Assembly: GCA_030704615.1 (NCBI GenBank)
Contig: CM060734.1
Coordinates: forward strand, 48,436,042 to 48,500,041
Reading direction: 5' to 3'
DNA from: Takakia lepidozioides
Lineage: Eukaryota > Streptophyta > Takakiopsida > Takakiales > Takakiaceae
DNA: 64,000 nt
This document shows positions 32,213 through 42,936 of the stretch, piece by piece; positions within the stretch are counted from its first letter, which is position 1, and each line of letters begins with the position of its first letter. Below the pieces are notes generated by a model. The model saw nothing but the letters and a program-made list of their open reading frames with translations, had not been told where the DNA came from and made no database searches. Position numbers and translations under genes: made by a program.

Positions 32213-32939
32213 TGCCGTCGCAAAGGATCTGAACCATCGCGTCCTTTCAAAATCGAACGGCCGCGCGTGTTCCATCCAACATCCATGCAAATATTATCCA
32301 ATTCATCCTTTCCATTCTGTCCATCCATTTTACGAATGACTAGATGAAATGAATAAACAGGTGAATGAACGAGAAAATGTGACGTTAATGATCCCTTGCA
32401 CAGGATCATCAATTATAACCCCGTGGGATATTTCCCACATCCCACATGTAACGATAAATGAAATGTGAATGTCAGATCCTCTTGTGGCGTTTTGCCGCTG
32501 GGAATTATTGCTCTTGACCATGTCTACATTCGGCGGATTAAGGCTTGGAATATTTCCTCTGTCACTCATTTACGCCCGCCGCATTCTCGGCCGAGTGTCA
32601 TAGCTGCACGAATTCATGAAACACTTGTCATCGGCGTCAGGCCTTCATCCACTTGGACAGCATTGAATGCGAAATACGTACTGCTTGATAAGCACGAGTG
32701 CGAAACCATTGAACCACCGTTATCAGCTGTTATCGTTCTGGCATCATAATTGTTACATAGGGATCTACCAGTAAATGACACTTTTTTCCGAAATCGGTCA
32801 AAGAGTGCACTCCTGCACCATCCATAACCGTTCGATTGTGGCCATATCGGATATCAACAGCGATGGAAATCGATCCGCGAGACAATATATCGCACTATCC
32901 CATTGGAGGAGTTCCAGCGGGCAACCTGGTTTCCACCTC

Positions 32940-32947
32940 TATATAAG
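32940..32947 (+). promoter_or_regulatory. TATA box for the plus-strand DUF7869-like gene
   Basis: TATATAAG in the context CACCTCTATATAAGGTC lies about 700 bases upstream of the start codon at 33638. With the minus-strand box at 32201 it makes a divergent promoter region of about 740 bp. Confidence 0.5.
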
Positions 32948-33295
32948 GTCTGAATGCAAACTGTTCAAACTTCTATCTCCATACCTCTCACTTGCAGATT
33001 GTGTTTCCCGCACCTCTCTGGTCATCTCCCACCTCACTTCCCATAGTGCACCTCTCTGAGCATCCTGTACCTCTATGGCCATCGCAGGTGTACCTCTCTA
33101 AATTTCCCTAATCTCTCGTGTGAAGTGCATTTTCTCTCGTACAAAATGTTATGACATCTGTGTGTTTTCGATACTCTACAGGAAAATCTACTTATTTCTC
33201 ATCTGCATGTTTAGAAGTTACAGTCCAATACTCTTCAATTTCTGTATTTCGTCATACCTTAAGTTGTGGATCTCCACTGGACAGTCGTGTCAATG

Positions 33296-33365
33296 CTCAC
33301 ATTCATCCGTCATTACCATTATTCATCCACGTAACCATATTCATCCACTAGTATTCATCCGTCCG
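33296..33365. repeat. ATTCATCC short tandem-like repeat
   Basis: ATTCATCC(G/A) occurs four times in 70 bases (from 33301, TTATTCATCCAC, ATATTCATCCAC, GTATTCATCCGT). Similar words occur at 63829-63857. Confidence 0.6.
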
Positions 33366-33637
33366 ACTTTTTTCATTATTATCTCATCCAACCTCCACTA
33401 TACAGTGGAGGTTATATAATTAGACACAATCTTCATATAACATGTTCCAGACCAAACAATAATTCCATTTCTATTCTACTTCTCTGAAACGTTCATATGC
33501 GAGTGTATTTCCTTTATTGTATTGATTCATCTCTGAATATAGTCTTAACTCATACTGCTTATTACTGTCAGTAAGGTCGTCACGGAGGGGTTTTCAGTTT
33601 CTTGAACCTCGCGTGTGCAGTGGAGGTTCTGGTGATC

Positions 33638-36052
33638 ATGAGCTTAGAGACAGGTCAAAGAGTGTTTCTTACTCTTCCCGGGTCTTCATCTCCAGTAGCC
33701 ACTGGGGACTGCCTTAATGTCTCCGGTGTTGGGACCTATCATGGACACCAATTATCTTCCTCAACCATTTCAGTGGTTCTCATCTCCTATGATGAAGCAC
33801 ACTCATTATGTCCTCTTCCTTATGGACATATGGATGCTGACACCTTGAAGAAGGCAATTGGGACCCCGGTGGTGTGGAATGTTGGCGAAGTTCATGCGGA
33901 GAATAACGAGTATCAAGGAGGGCCTGACATGAATCCTGATTTTATGCCGGAGACAAGGGATATTGCCGAGAATTCTGACGTCGACGAGGATGAATCAAAC
34001 CACAGACCATCGAAGAGTTCCGGGAATCCGAGCGGAGGACTCAAAAGAAACAATTGGAGAAACTTGCAGTGCGTACTGTTGGGTGATGATGGGGGTGCAC
34101 TGTTCGAGGGGAGGATTCAAGCCTGCATTCCGGATGAGGTGATCCTCAATGACAAATTGGGAGAGGACGATGTTGGAGTTCTTGTCACCAGAATACTTTC
34201 TGGAGGTTCTGGATCTTTGATGTCTCTTGTAAAATGGCCTTTAACAAAAACACGACTTTTGGAAAGTGGGAGACTACTCTCAAATGATATGGAGAATTTT
34301 ATTAGATCCTCCGACAGCATCTTGTACGAGGATCACGAGGCAGGTGTGAAGAAAACGGCGTATCGGCATTTTACGAGGAAGAAGAGGGATCGAGATTTGG
34401 AACACTCCAAAAAAAAAATGAAGAATCTTACTCTGGAGGAAGTCCGGTCCGTGAGCAGCAAACCTTGCTGCAGACTTCACTGCTGTCAATATTTCGATTG
34501 GCGAAAAATCTTGGCTATCCGAACTTGGTTTTGGGGATCCACTTTCGATGAGAGGAGAGAACACGGATTAAATGTTTCAAAACGACTTCACATGCTGGAA
34601 GGGACCTCTCGCAGGGCATACGTTACGATTGAGGGTGTGGATGTTTGTGAGACTGCTTGGTGGAAAATTCATGGAATTGGTAGGTCCACATACATGGAGT
34701 ACAAAAAGTTGAGTAAACAGGGTTGGTTGTCAAGTCTCCATGGGAACCGTGGAGTGAAGAGGCCACGCCCAAGGACGCTTCAGGCAGAGGGTAACATTAT
34801 GTCCATTATCAACGGAAATACTGACCGATGTTTTTGAAGAAATCCAACTAGGTTTCTTAATGGTCGGACACACCCATGAGGACATCGACGGGTTCTTCAG
34901 CTACCTTTCGAAGAAGCTGAAGGAACGAAGCACCTACATTCTTTCGAATTTGAGGAGGTCTTTTATGACCTCGCAAGATCTGCAGTTCATTCCACAGATT
35001 ATTCAGGAGGTTCCCGACTTCAAGAATTTTGTCAAGGGCTGTATTCTGGATGGAAATGAGGCGTTGGTCGGGATTTCCGAGATGCACGTCTTCCGTTCTT
35101 TTAAGGATGCCGAGGGCTGGCCCGTCATGAAGTACAAGAAGTCCGCTACTAATTCGGATTGGCTTCCAACAAACAATAGCGTGAAGATGTGGAAGTCCAA
35201 TCCTGACGGGACTCCCAAGCTCCCTGAAGGAGACCCTGACGCCATTCCAAGGAGATCTATCTGGGGAGTCGGGGACGACTCCTCCGAAAAACAGTCATTC
35301 ATTAATAATGGAATAAAAAAATATAGGGATTTTTGGACGAAATGAATGATGCTTGACGATCATTACAGATGTCGAATGGAACAATACGACCAGTACTGGG
35401 GAAACATTCTCGCCGAGCTGGATAAGCCAATTCCAGAAGCTCCCGAGCGTATTCAGCTTCTTGAGGGATTCTGGCCGAAAACAAATTGGTCCAAGAATCA
35501 TCATAGAGATGGAATCCATCCACATATAGTGCCAGATGTGGAAGAAGAGGATGAAATCCTAGAACCTTACTGTGGCCCGAGGTGTGAGCGACCAAGAATA
35601 TCCCTGAATCCGTTCAAGGATATTGAGAAACGGTTATTTGTGCTCGTTCGCCCTCATGACCCAAGTACGTGCCCGGTTTGGATGGGGGTGACAATATCTG
35701 ACGTGATCCGCGAAAGGGAGGATCCTAATTTTAAGAAGGTGAAGGTGGAGTGGTGGAGACCGAGAAATGTGGTAACCCAACAGACTTGGAAAGGTACAGG
35801 GACTGTTGGGCAAAACTTTGGGAGTATAACTCGACAGATCCTCCTCAATGGATCCACGTGAACAATGTTGTGTGGACAATGCCTCCACAGAAAAATACGA
35901 CAAGGAATAGCACTAAGAGAATTACTGCCGCCGAAGCAGTGAAGGTGCGTGCTAATTTGGAGGAGGCTAATCATCAGTCAGAAAGCGAGTCGTGCGAGCG
36001 AGTTCCAGACCAAGGACATATTGTTGAGGTCAATTCCAGTACTTCGATTTAA
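33638..36052 (+). pseudogene. DUF7869-type transposase-like gene with central deletion
   Basis: The start ATG 33638 follows a CAG acceptor at 33620. The N-terminus has GTYHGHQLSSSTISVV and LPYGHMDADTLKKAIGTPVV, like the DNA-binding/associated domain of plant transposases. A Cys/His stretch CCRLHCCQYFDWRKIL follows (about 34460), then VCETAWWKIHGIGRSTYMEY and HGNRGVKRPRP. At about 34831 the frame jumps and resumes with LGFLMVGHTHEDIDGFFSYL, the signature of DUF7869 proteins. The central part that normally carries the acidic catalytic residues is absent. A second frame change lies at about 35760, and a stop at 35342 splits the C-terminal part. Last stop 36052. Confidence 0.7.
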
Positions 36053-36149
36053 GAAATAATTTTTTTCTTCTCCTTCTTGTTTGCGTTGGGGGATCCTTTT
36101 TGCAATCTTCTTATGTCACACTGAACCTCGAATGTCCAGTGGACGTTCT

Positions 36150-36840
36150 CGTCCTTTGTTTCTGGTTTGCTGGATTCTGGCCTGTTGTACATCATGGTCA
36201 ACAAAGAATACCCTGTAGGGGAGTTTCGTCTACATAACATATAGATCACAAGAACAAAATGGGCGGGCACGACCACTGGAGTCTTCAAATTCGGTCAAAG
36301 AGGTTTTTAACAATAAAAGAAAATAGCCTATTTCCAGTCATTCTCTGAAACATTGGACTTGCTTTTCGCATAACCAACTCTCCCACTGAAGTCTCCCACT
36401 AGGAGGAGCCTTACTCAATCGTTGTTGACATACTTTTCAATTTGGCAGTCCTAAAGTTTTTCCTCTGAGGTTTTCCTCCATTTTCCCTCTAAGCTCTACG
36501 ACTTTTCTGCACCAAATTTTCATTTCATTTCATTTTCATACTTCTCATCTTTGGCCCTGGTTTAAGAGGGAATTTCACATGTCCTTTTCCGTTGTTAAAA
36601 TTTTAAGCAATTTTTATTTCTCATAGTTTTTATTCGGTGGTCTGATTTTTTATCCTCTCTCATGTTTTCTTCAAATCCATTTTCTCCCATGAGATCCAGG
36701 CGCTTCCCAAAAGTCGTTATATAATGCCATTTTCTTTCCAAATCTCATAGTGTGCATTTTTTATTTTTTATTTTTTGGCAATTTAGGATTTTGGATTGAC
36801 ATTTTTTTTTTATAGTACCTTGCTTTTTTTGTTAGCATTA
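36150..36840. other. AT-rich spacer, no gene recognised
   Basis: It follows the last palindrome. Terminal inverted repeats for the second element were looked for here and at 23552-23750 but not found. Confidence 0.4.
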
Positions 36841-38470
36841 CCCCTAACCCTTACCCTTTTCTGCAAATGGCCCATGAACTATTTATACCATAACCATAGC
36901 CATAACCATAACCATTATGGTTATTGAAATGTCTTCTCCCTTCACATTTGCGCTAGCTTTTTTCTTTGTTTTGGATTGACATGCATTTAGGCATGTTACA
37001 GTTTGCTTTCTATGTTACATCTTAATACTAGGTCCAGGTTCCAACGACGAGTCTTTCATTTAAATACTTGTCCATAATATTAGGTTCTTCAATTTTTTTG
37101 CTTACTAGTACCCTACTAACAACACTAAGTTCTAGCAAAGTCTGGAGTTTTCCATAAGTGTTTGTCTATTTTGTAAATTAAACAAAAACCCTAAACCCTT
37201 ACCCTAAACCCTTACTAGAAAACCCTAAACATTTACTCTTAACCCAATACCGCAGAACCCTTTCCCTTCCCTTTGCAAATGGGAATCAACTATCCATACC
37301 ATAACCATAACCATTTTAGTTATCCAAATCTCTTCAATGTAACCAAATTTCCATTTTGTACCATACTAACACACACTAAGTTGTAGTGAGTGCGAGTCTT
37401 CCAGCATTTCTGACTTCAACCTAAGCCCTAAACCCTCGTCGAAAACCCTAAGGAAAATCCTACGCCATTGTTACGTCTAAACCCTTACCCTTCCCCTGCA
37501 ACTGGGAATGAAGTATCCATACCATAACCATAATTATTTATGGTTATTCAAATCTCTTCGCCCTTCACCTTGTGCAAGGTTTTGCCTTTGGTTTGGATTG
37601 ACATGCACTTACCTTTTTTTTATCGAACTTTTCTTTCTATGTATCTTAATACCAGGTTCCAAGGACGAGTCTTTCATTTAAATACTTGTCCGATGCAATG
37701 ACTTCACTTCCATAATATTAGGTTCTTCATTTTTATTTTGCTTAGTACTACCTTACTAACAACACTAAGTTGTAGCAAGTGCGAGTCTTCCGGCATGTAT
37801 GCTCACCATTTCTGCCTTCAACCCAAACCCTAAACCCTTGTCGGGAACCCTAAACAAAACCCTACGCCATTGTTACATCTTAACCCTTACCCTTCCCCTG
37901 CAAATGGGAATGAAGTATCCATACCATAACCATATGTCTCTTAATACCAGGTTCCAAGGACGAATCCTTAATCTAAATACTTCTCCGGCCCAATGACTCT
38001 TCCATAATATTTGTTTCTCCATTTTTTTTTTAAAATTTTTATCCTACTAACACACACCAAGTTCTAGCGAGTGTGAGTCTTCCATATTTGTTTGTCCAAT
38101 AATGTTCTTAAGCCCAAACCGAAAACCCTACCTTTACCATCACCCCTAAACCATTAATCTTACCATAAACCAATAACTTTAGTGTACTACCCTAGTTATA
38201 CTCCAAAGCTTATTGTACTACCATGTTACCGCTTCTCAATGTTTCACGCTCTTTTAATATTTTCTTTTGTTGGATAAGGTATGATAGATGATTATAGGGA
38301 TATCAAATTCCTCAACCATTTCTTAATTCTACCGAGTGTGAGTCCATCATATTTGTTTGTCTTTTTGTACCCTAAATCCAAACCCTAAACCTTTACCCTT
38401 ATTGTAAACCCAAACCTTATTGTACTACCCTAGTACTTCTTCCGAATGTTTCATGTTATTCTAATATTTT
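36840..38470. repeat. Degenerate interstitial telomere-like and CCATAA repeats in a larger tandem unit
   Basis: Scattered CCCTAAACCC and CCCTTACCCT words and (ATAACC)n runs are embedded in a larger repeat. GTTCCAA(C/G)GACGAGTCTTTC occurs at about 37038 and 37657 and degenerates at 37950, and GGATTGACATGCA at 36971 and 37596. The plant telomere motif is TTTAGGG, so this is an old interstitial telomere-like block or a satellite containing it. Confidence 0.8.
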
Positions 38471-38898
38471 ATTGCCTTGTCAGATCCAAAACATGATTCA
38501 TTCCAATGGCGTGGTATGTGAACATTGTGCTTCATATGAAGATTCTTGAATCAATAAAATTACTAGCAAGTTGTATCGAGTATGGTAGAATACGAGTTTG
38601 GCCCATGTTCGATGCGATTCATTTGTTTATCATGATCCTGCAATGGAATTTTATTTTATTCGACTTCCAAGTGGACGTTCAATGAATTGTTCAATACTGC
38701 TACTTCACATTGAGCACTTCAATGTCAAATGGACCTCTTATATGACACATTTTGAAACAAGTATGACATCACCTGAAATTTCACAAAGTTCAATCACACA
38801 TTACACCATGATATTATTAATATTTCAATTAATTTTAATACAAATATATATTAAGTTTAGTCCATATTCAAGCCAAAAGTCCAGAATTAATTAAAATA

Positions 38899-39190
38899 GT
38901 GTTAAGATCAGAAGAGCGAGAGAGGAAGAAGGCTTTCGACACCATCTGGAGCGCCAAGGCATGTGCGGGTGCAGGTGATCAATTGCACGAGAGAATCCGG
39001 GCTAATCCCGTAATTTCTCTTAATAGCTATCTGGCCCGTATTGCGGGAGTGCTCCTCCTGTGTGCAGGTATAACCAGCGTGTTGTGATGGAGAGACGTCG
39101 GGCAAAGGCTAGGGGCGCTCCCACCAGCCACCTTGTGACATATTATGTAGGACCAGCAGTGACAACAACCCCACAACAAGGACATCTGCC
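38899..39190 (+). pseudogene. Exon-like remnants, unknown protein
   Basis: EERERKKAFDTIWSAKACAG runs to a CTGTGTGCAG/GTATAA boundary at 39067. In another frame, QRVVMERRRAKARGAPTSHL follows. It could belong with the helicase scrap at 40021. No domain is recognised. Confidence 0.25.
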
Positions 39191-40020
39191 ACCATTGAGA
39201 CCTCTTGCATACTGAACTTATCCGAGCCCTGGGTGAAAGCTGAAGCTTATGGACGAAGACGAAGGGCTTGACAGTTTGGTGGGAGACAATAAGCGTCTTA
39301 TGGCCAATGGCGGGAGACAATAAGCTGTTGCGCGGGAAAGCTGTCAATTATAGCGTTGCCTTATGTGGACAGCTACTGCACGGAGGAAACAAATTTAGGA
39401 TGACGAGGGGAGATGTGAAGGTTGACTGAAGACATGATTGGCATGGGATATGATTATTTTTGGGTACGTGCATGGATATTTTGGGTACATGCATGGATAA
39501 GCACTAGACTTAGGATTGTTTAGTTTTCATCTATTGGGGCGGTTTTCATACACCATGCATGGGCCACTTGGTGCTCACTTTTAGGTGCATTAATGTCCTG
39601 ATTTGGATGTACTTAGAGCACTCTTTTGTGAGCAAGCCAGCTCATAAACCAATGCACTCCTGCATTATTTGCTTTATAGAGGTGCCTTTTTGGATGCACA
39701 ACTCGTGCACCTTAGGCAATTTCAGGCTTTACATTAGCCATTTATCGGGTGAGCATTAGGTGGGTCTACTGCTCACATAGAGGAAGTTGAGAAGTGCCAC
39801 TTTGAAAATTAGTATCAATTCAGGGATGCGGTAGAAAAAATTGCAATTGATATGAGGATCTCTCTATCCTGTTGCTAATCCAAGGATATAATTTTCTCAT
39901 TGTTGCACCTTCTCTACGAGTAGAACTCCTTAAACGCACACATTTAGGTGTTACCACCTTACTGCAGCAGCATGCGATGCACCCTCAGCAAAAGTGTCAC
40001 TTGGCATCGTCACACCATAC

Positions 40021-40164
40021 AAGCAACAGCCGACGTGCTTGGAGAAGGAGTTTGTAGCTGTTGTAGGGTCAAACTCGACCAACAAAGGAGTTCACATTAA
40101 TACAGCTAATGCGTTCCAAGGCCAGGAGCGTGACGTGATAATGATGTCGTGTGTACGGGCATAA
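40021..40164 (+). pseudogene. UPF1/SEN1-like helicase fragment
   Basis: The frame reads VHINTANAFQGQERDVIMMS and CVRA before a TAA. This matches the conserved motif around T-x-DAFQG-E-x-D-x-I-x-SCVR in superfamily 1 helicases of the UPF1/SEN1/IGHMBP2 group. Only one conserved block survives, and the residue before AFQG is Asn rather than Asp. Confidence 0.65.
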
Positions 40165-40522
40165 AGTGGAATACCGTAGGTTCATAGCAGATTAGGCACA
40201 AATTAAATTAAAAATAAAACCTACCTGTAATATAGCCTCTTTTCCAGCTTTGTCACCTCTGCTATTCTCGCCACATGGGCGTTGGGTAGAATCTACATGT
40301 CGCCCTGCCAGCGATTTTGGAAAAGTGAAAAAAAAAAACACTGCCCACGGCCATAAGTTTGGTGATAAGTTCTTGGCATAAAATCAAAATCCAAACAATT
40401 TGAAATCGAAAATAAAGATGAAAAAGATATCATATAAACAACTTTCATAAATCCAAATCTACTTGTTGCATCAAAACGAGAGACATTGCATCTGGTCAAA
40501 TTAATATCAAATGACACAAGCC

Positions 40523-41989
40523 TCAAATTGCAGTGGCCTCTCTTGCTTTGGCAAAACATAACTTAAGACGAAGGGAAACTAGGGAGCATGAAAGCAGTGC
40601 CTTTGGTGTAAGGTCATTTGACCACATTGTAAGGTCATTTGACACATAACCTCTTTCATTTTGGATGCCATTTTGACTGCAATTCCCCTTGAAAGCGAGA
40701 GAAGTAAACTCTCCACCATTGTCGCTCCTGATCGCCTTCAACTTCAGACCGGTTTGCATTTCTGCAATCTTATGAAAGGTCTTGAATGCATCAAGGACGC
40801 CTGATTTTTCTTTCAAGCAATAGACAGCCACCTTCCTAGAGAAATCATTAGTAAATGCCACAAAATACTTGGCTCCTCCAAGTGAAGGAACTCTCATCGG
40901 TCCAACCACGTCAGTGTGGACCAACTCAAGCACATGGGCAGCCCTCGGGCAGCCCTGCTGCCTGTGGTCTTAGGAATGGGTGCCTTATGTTGCTTACCAA
41001 GCAAACACCCTTCGCAAAGTTTTAGGTGTGATCCATCTTCAATCTTAAACCCTGTGATAGCTTGAGCTTTTTCCATCAAGTGCATTCAAGTTTGAAAATT
41101 CAGATGCCCCAATCTCTTATGCCATATCTCTGCTGAATTTTCTTGTCCACTTAAGGATGCTTTTGCGCAATACTGTTGCACTGGTGTCAATGAGTAAAGA
41201 TCCCCAACTCTATCTCATTTGGCCATCAAATTCAAGTCGTCATCATAGAGTTCACAACCTTTTTTCTTGAATAAAGTATTCATACCTTCATCTACCAATT
41301 TACTTACTGCCAGGAGGATGTTCTCTAGACTTGGAACACAAAGTACACCTTTTAGCTCCTTGGTCATGCCATTAGGAAGCTGTGTAAGTATGGTTCCCTG
41401 ACCTGTAATTTCACTGTAAGTGGCATTGGCCACTTTCACTCTCCTTGAAACATGGGCTTCTTGGAATTCCACAAACCAATCTGATCTAGATGTCATATGA
41501 TGTGTGGCTCCTGAGTCCAACAACCAAGAATCAAGAGCACGATGACATCTTTCAACTTGTTGATGTGATCAGAACGGTTTCCCCCTTCTTGCAATCTGGA
41601 AGTTAGCACATTCCTAGAAGCAATATCAATTGCTCAGGTACAGATTTTTTCTCGTACAACTCCTCTAGCTTCTTCCAGGCCTCAGATGCCATCTTTGAAG
41701 TCTTGATGCGTCGAATGACAGAGTCTTGGAGATGCCAAACAAGGATGGAATGAGCCTTCCCATCCATCTCTGTCCATTTGCTCATCTCATCTGTCTTCGA
41801 ACTTCCGTCAGTTATAGGTTGCTTTCCAGCTCCCTTCGAAGTTGTCTCCACAGGTTGCTTTTCTTCCCCTGTTACGATGCTCCATAAACCTTGATGCACC
41901 AACATGTGCTGCATCTTGTATTTCCAAAGAGGAAAGTCTTCACCGCCAAATCTATCCATGAGCCGTGGGGCAGAGCTGACGGGTTCCAT
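40523..41989 (-). pseudogene. Ty1/copia gag and partial integrase
   Basis: On minus: gag from 41989 (MDRFGGEDFPLWKYKMQHML, WKKLEELYEKKSVPEQL), a protease-like frame (WLLDSGATHHMTSRSDW) from about 41530, pre-integrase (FKIEDGSHLKLCEGCLLGKQ) near 41050, and integrase (ELVHTDVVGPMRVPSLGG, IRSDNGGEFTS) to about 40690. After that the frame is corrupt and the element ends at about 40523, lacking RT, RNase H and the 3' LTR. Confidence 0.9.
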
Positions 41990-42151
41990 AGTCGTAGCTT
42001 GGAGAGAACCGTTGGTCTAACGCTAGAATGCAATGCTGATCTCACATTCTACGGTGCACTAGGAGCAACGGCTTCTATCTAGTTCTACGCTACTTGTCGC
42101 CTGTTCACACTCGTTAACTTTAGTTGTTAATTCGAAGGAACTAACATACTA

Positions 42152-42163
42152 GCTCTGATACCA
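42152..42163 (-). promoter_or_regulatory. Copia primer binding site, initiator-Met tRNA type
   Basis: TGGTATCAGAGC on minus directly follows the LTR end, the standard PBS for initiator methionine tRNA. Confidence 0.9.
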
Positions 42164-42488
42164 TGTTGGAAAACATGAACATCTAAAGCTACTGTAGACA
42201 CTCACAACAACAACAGATTCATACACTTGACCAGGCGGTGAGAAGAAACAACGTGCTAAAGAAGAGTATGCTCAAGAGTGAAAAGAATGAATATAACGGA
42301 AAGCATGAGAAGGTTATATGCAATGAGAGTCCTATGGAGAGGCTAGGCTTCTAGTCACTATTCATAGTAAGAGAGAAGGATCACCGTCAATGTGCAATTA
42401 AGCACCGTCGTGGGTAGGTAACCAGACCTGATCTAATCCTACAAATATAGGAGAGTTGTCGAGGGTAGAATAAATGCACATTCTAACA
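42164..42488 (-). mobile_element. Copia 5' LTR
   Basis: On minus it starts TGTTAGAATGTGC at 42488 and ends TTTTCCAACA at 42164, about 325 bp. Ends are TGTTAGAA...TTCCAACA, directly followed by the PBS. The paired 3' LTR is not in the window. Confidence 0.85.
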
Positions 42489-42936
42489 ATAGGTACCTAC
42501 GAGTAACCCATGTTCCCTCTGGACTGTATTTTAATGATATATCACTTTCAGTGCAGGCTTGTGGATTTGAAAATGTGAGACAGGTTGAGTTCGTTTAGAG
42601 TGAGGGGAGTTTCGAAACAGAAAGCGTGGAGTAGTGAAGGATAAACTTGCTCAAGAAGGTTTGTACGTTATTTGGAAATTCCAGTGAAGGTCTGAGGCTG
42701 GGAGGTGGCAATTGGCGCGACTATAGCTTGGATTATAGCTCCCCAGATACCTGCAAAAACGACATTTAGAGGGGAAACTCTACTTCACACAGCGCTAGAA
42801 AAAAACATCGTTGTCATCATTTCTTACACTCAGTTAACATCAAGTCGGAAGATGTATGATCTCACCGCAATGGAATTTATCTGCGGAGTCGACGTGGTGC
42901 TTAAAAGTTTCTGGTTGTGTTCGGAGCCCCCATGCT

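Larger units (their letters stand above)
23751..36149. repeat. Dispersed palindrome family, twelve copies in 12.4 kb
   Basis: Each copy has arm GAACCTCCACTG, a spacer of about two bases, then the reverse complement of the arm. Copies lie at 23751, 24787, 25820, 26203, 27315, 29198 (12-base arms perfect), 30313, 31235, 33269 (partial), 33390, 33604 and 36123. None was noticed outside this interval. Most lie in introns or spacers; two lie in exon-like sequence and one overlaps a splice acceptor. Confidence 0.9.

Noticed and set aside
31881-32339. Serine/leucine-rich plus-strand frame as a gene
   Set aside because: No domain, no start context; it lies in the divergent promoter region.
23552-36420. 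Terminal inverted repeats of the second element
   Set aside because: Searched by eye on both sides and not found, so no boundaries are claimed.
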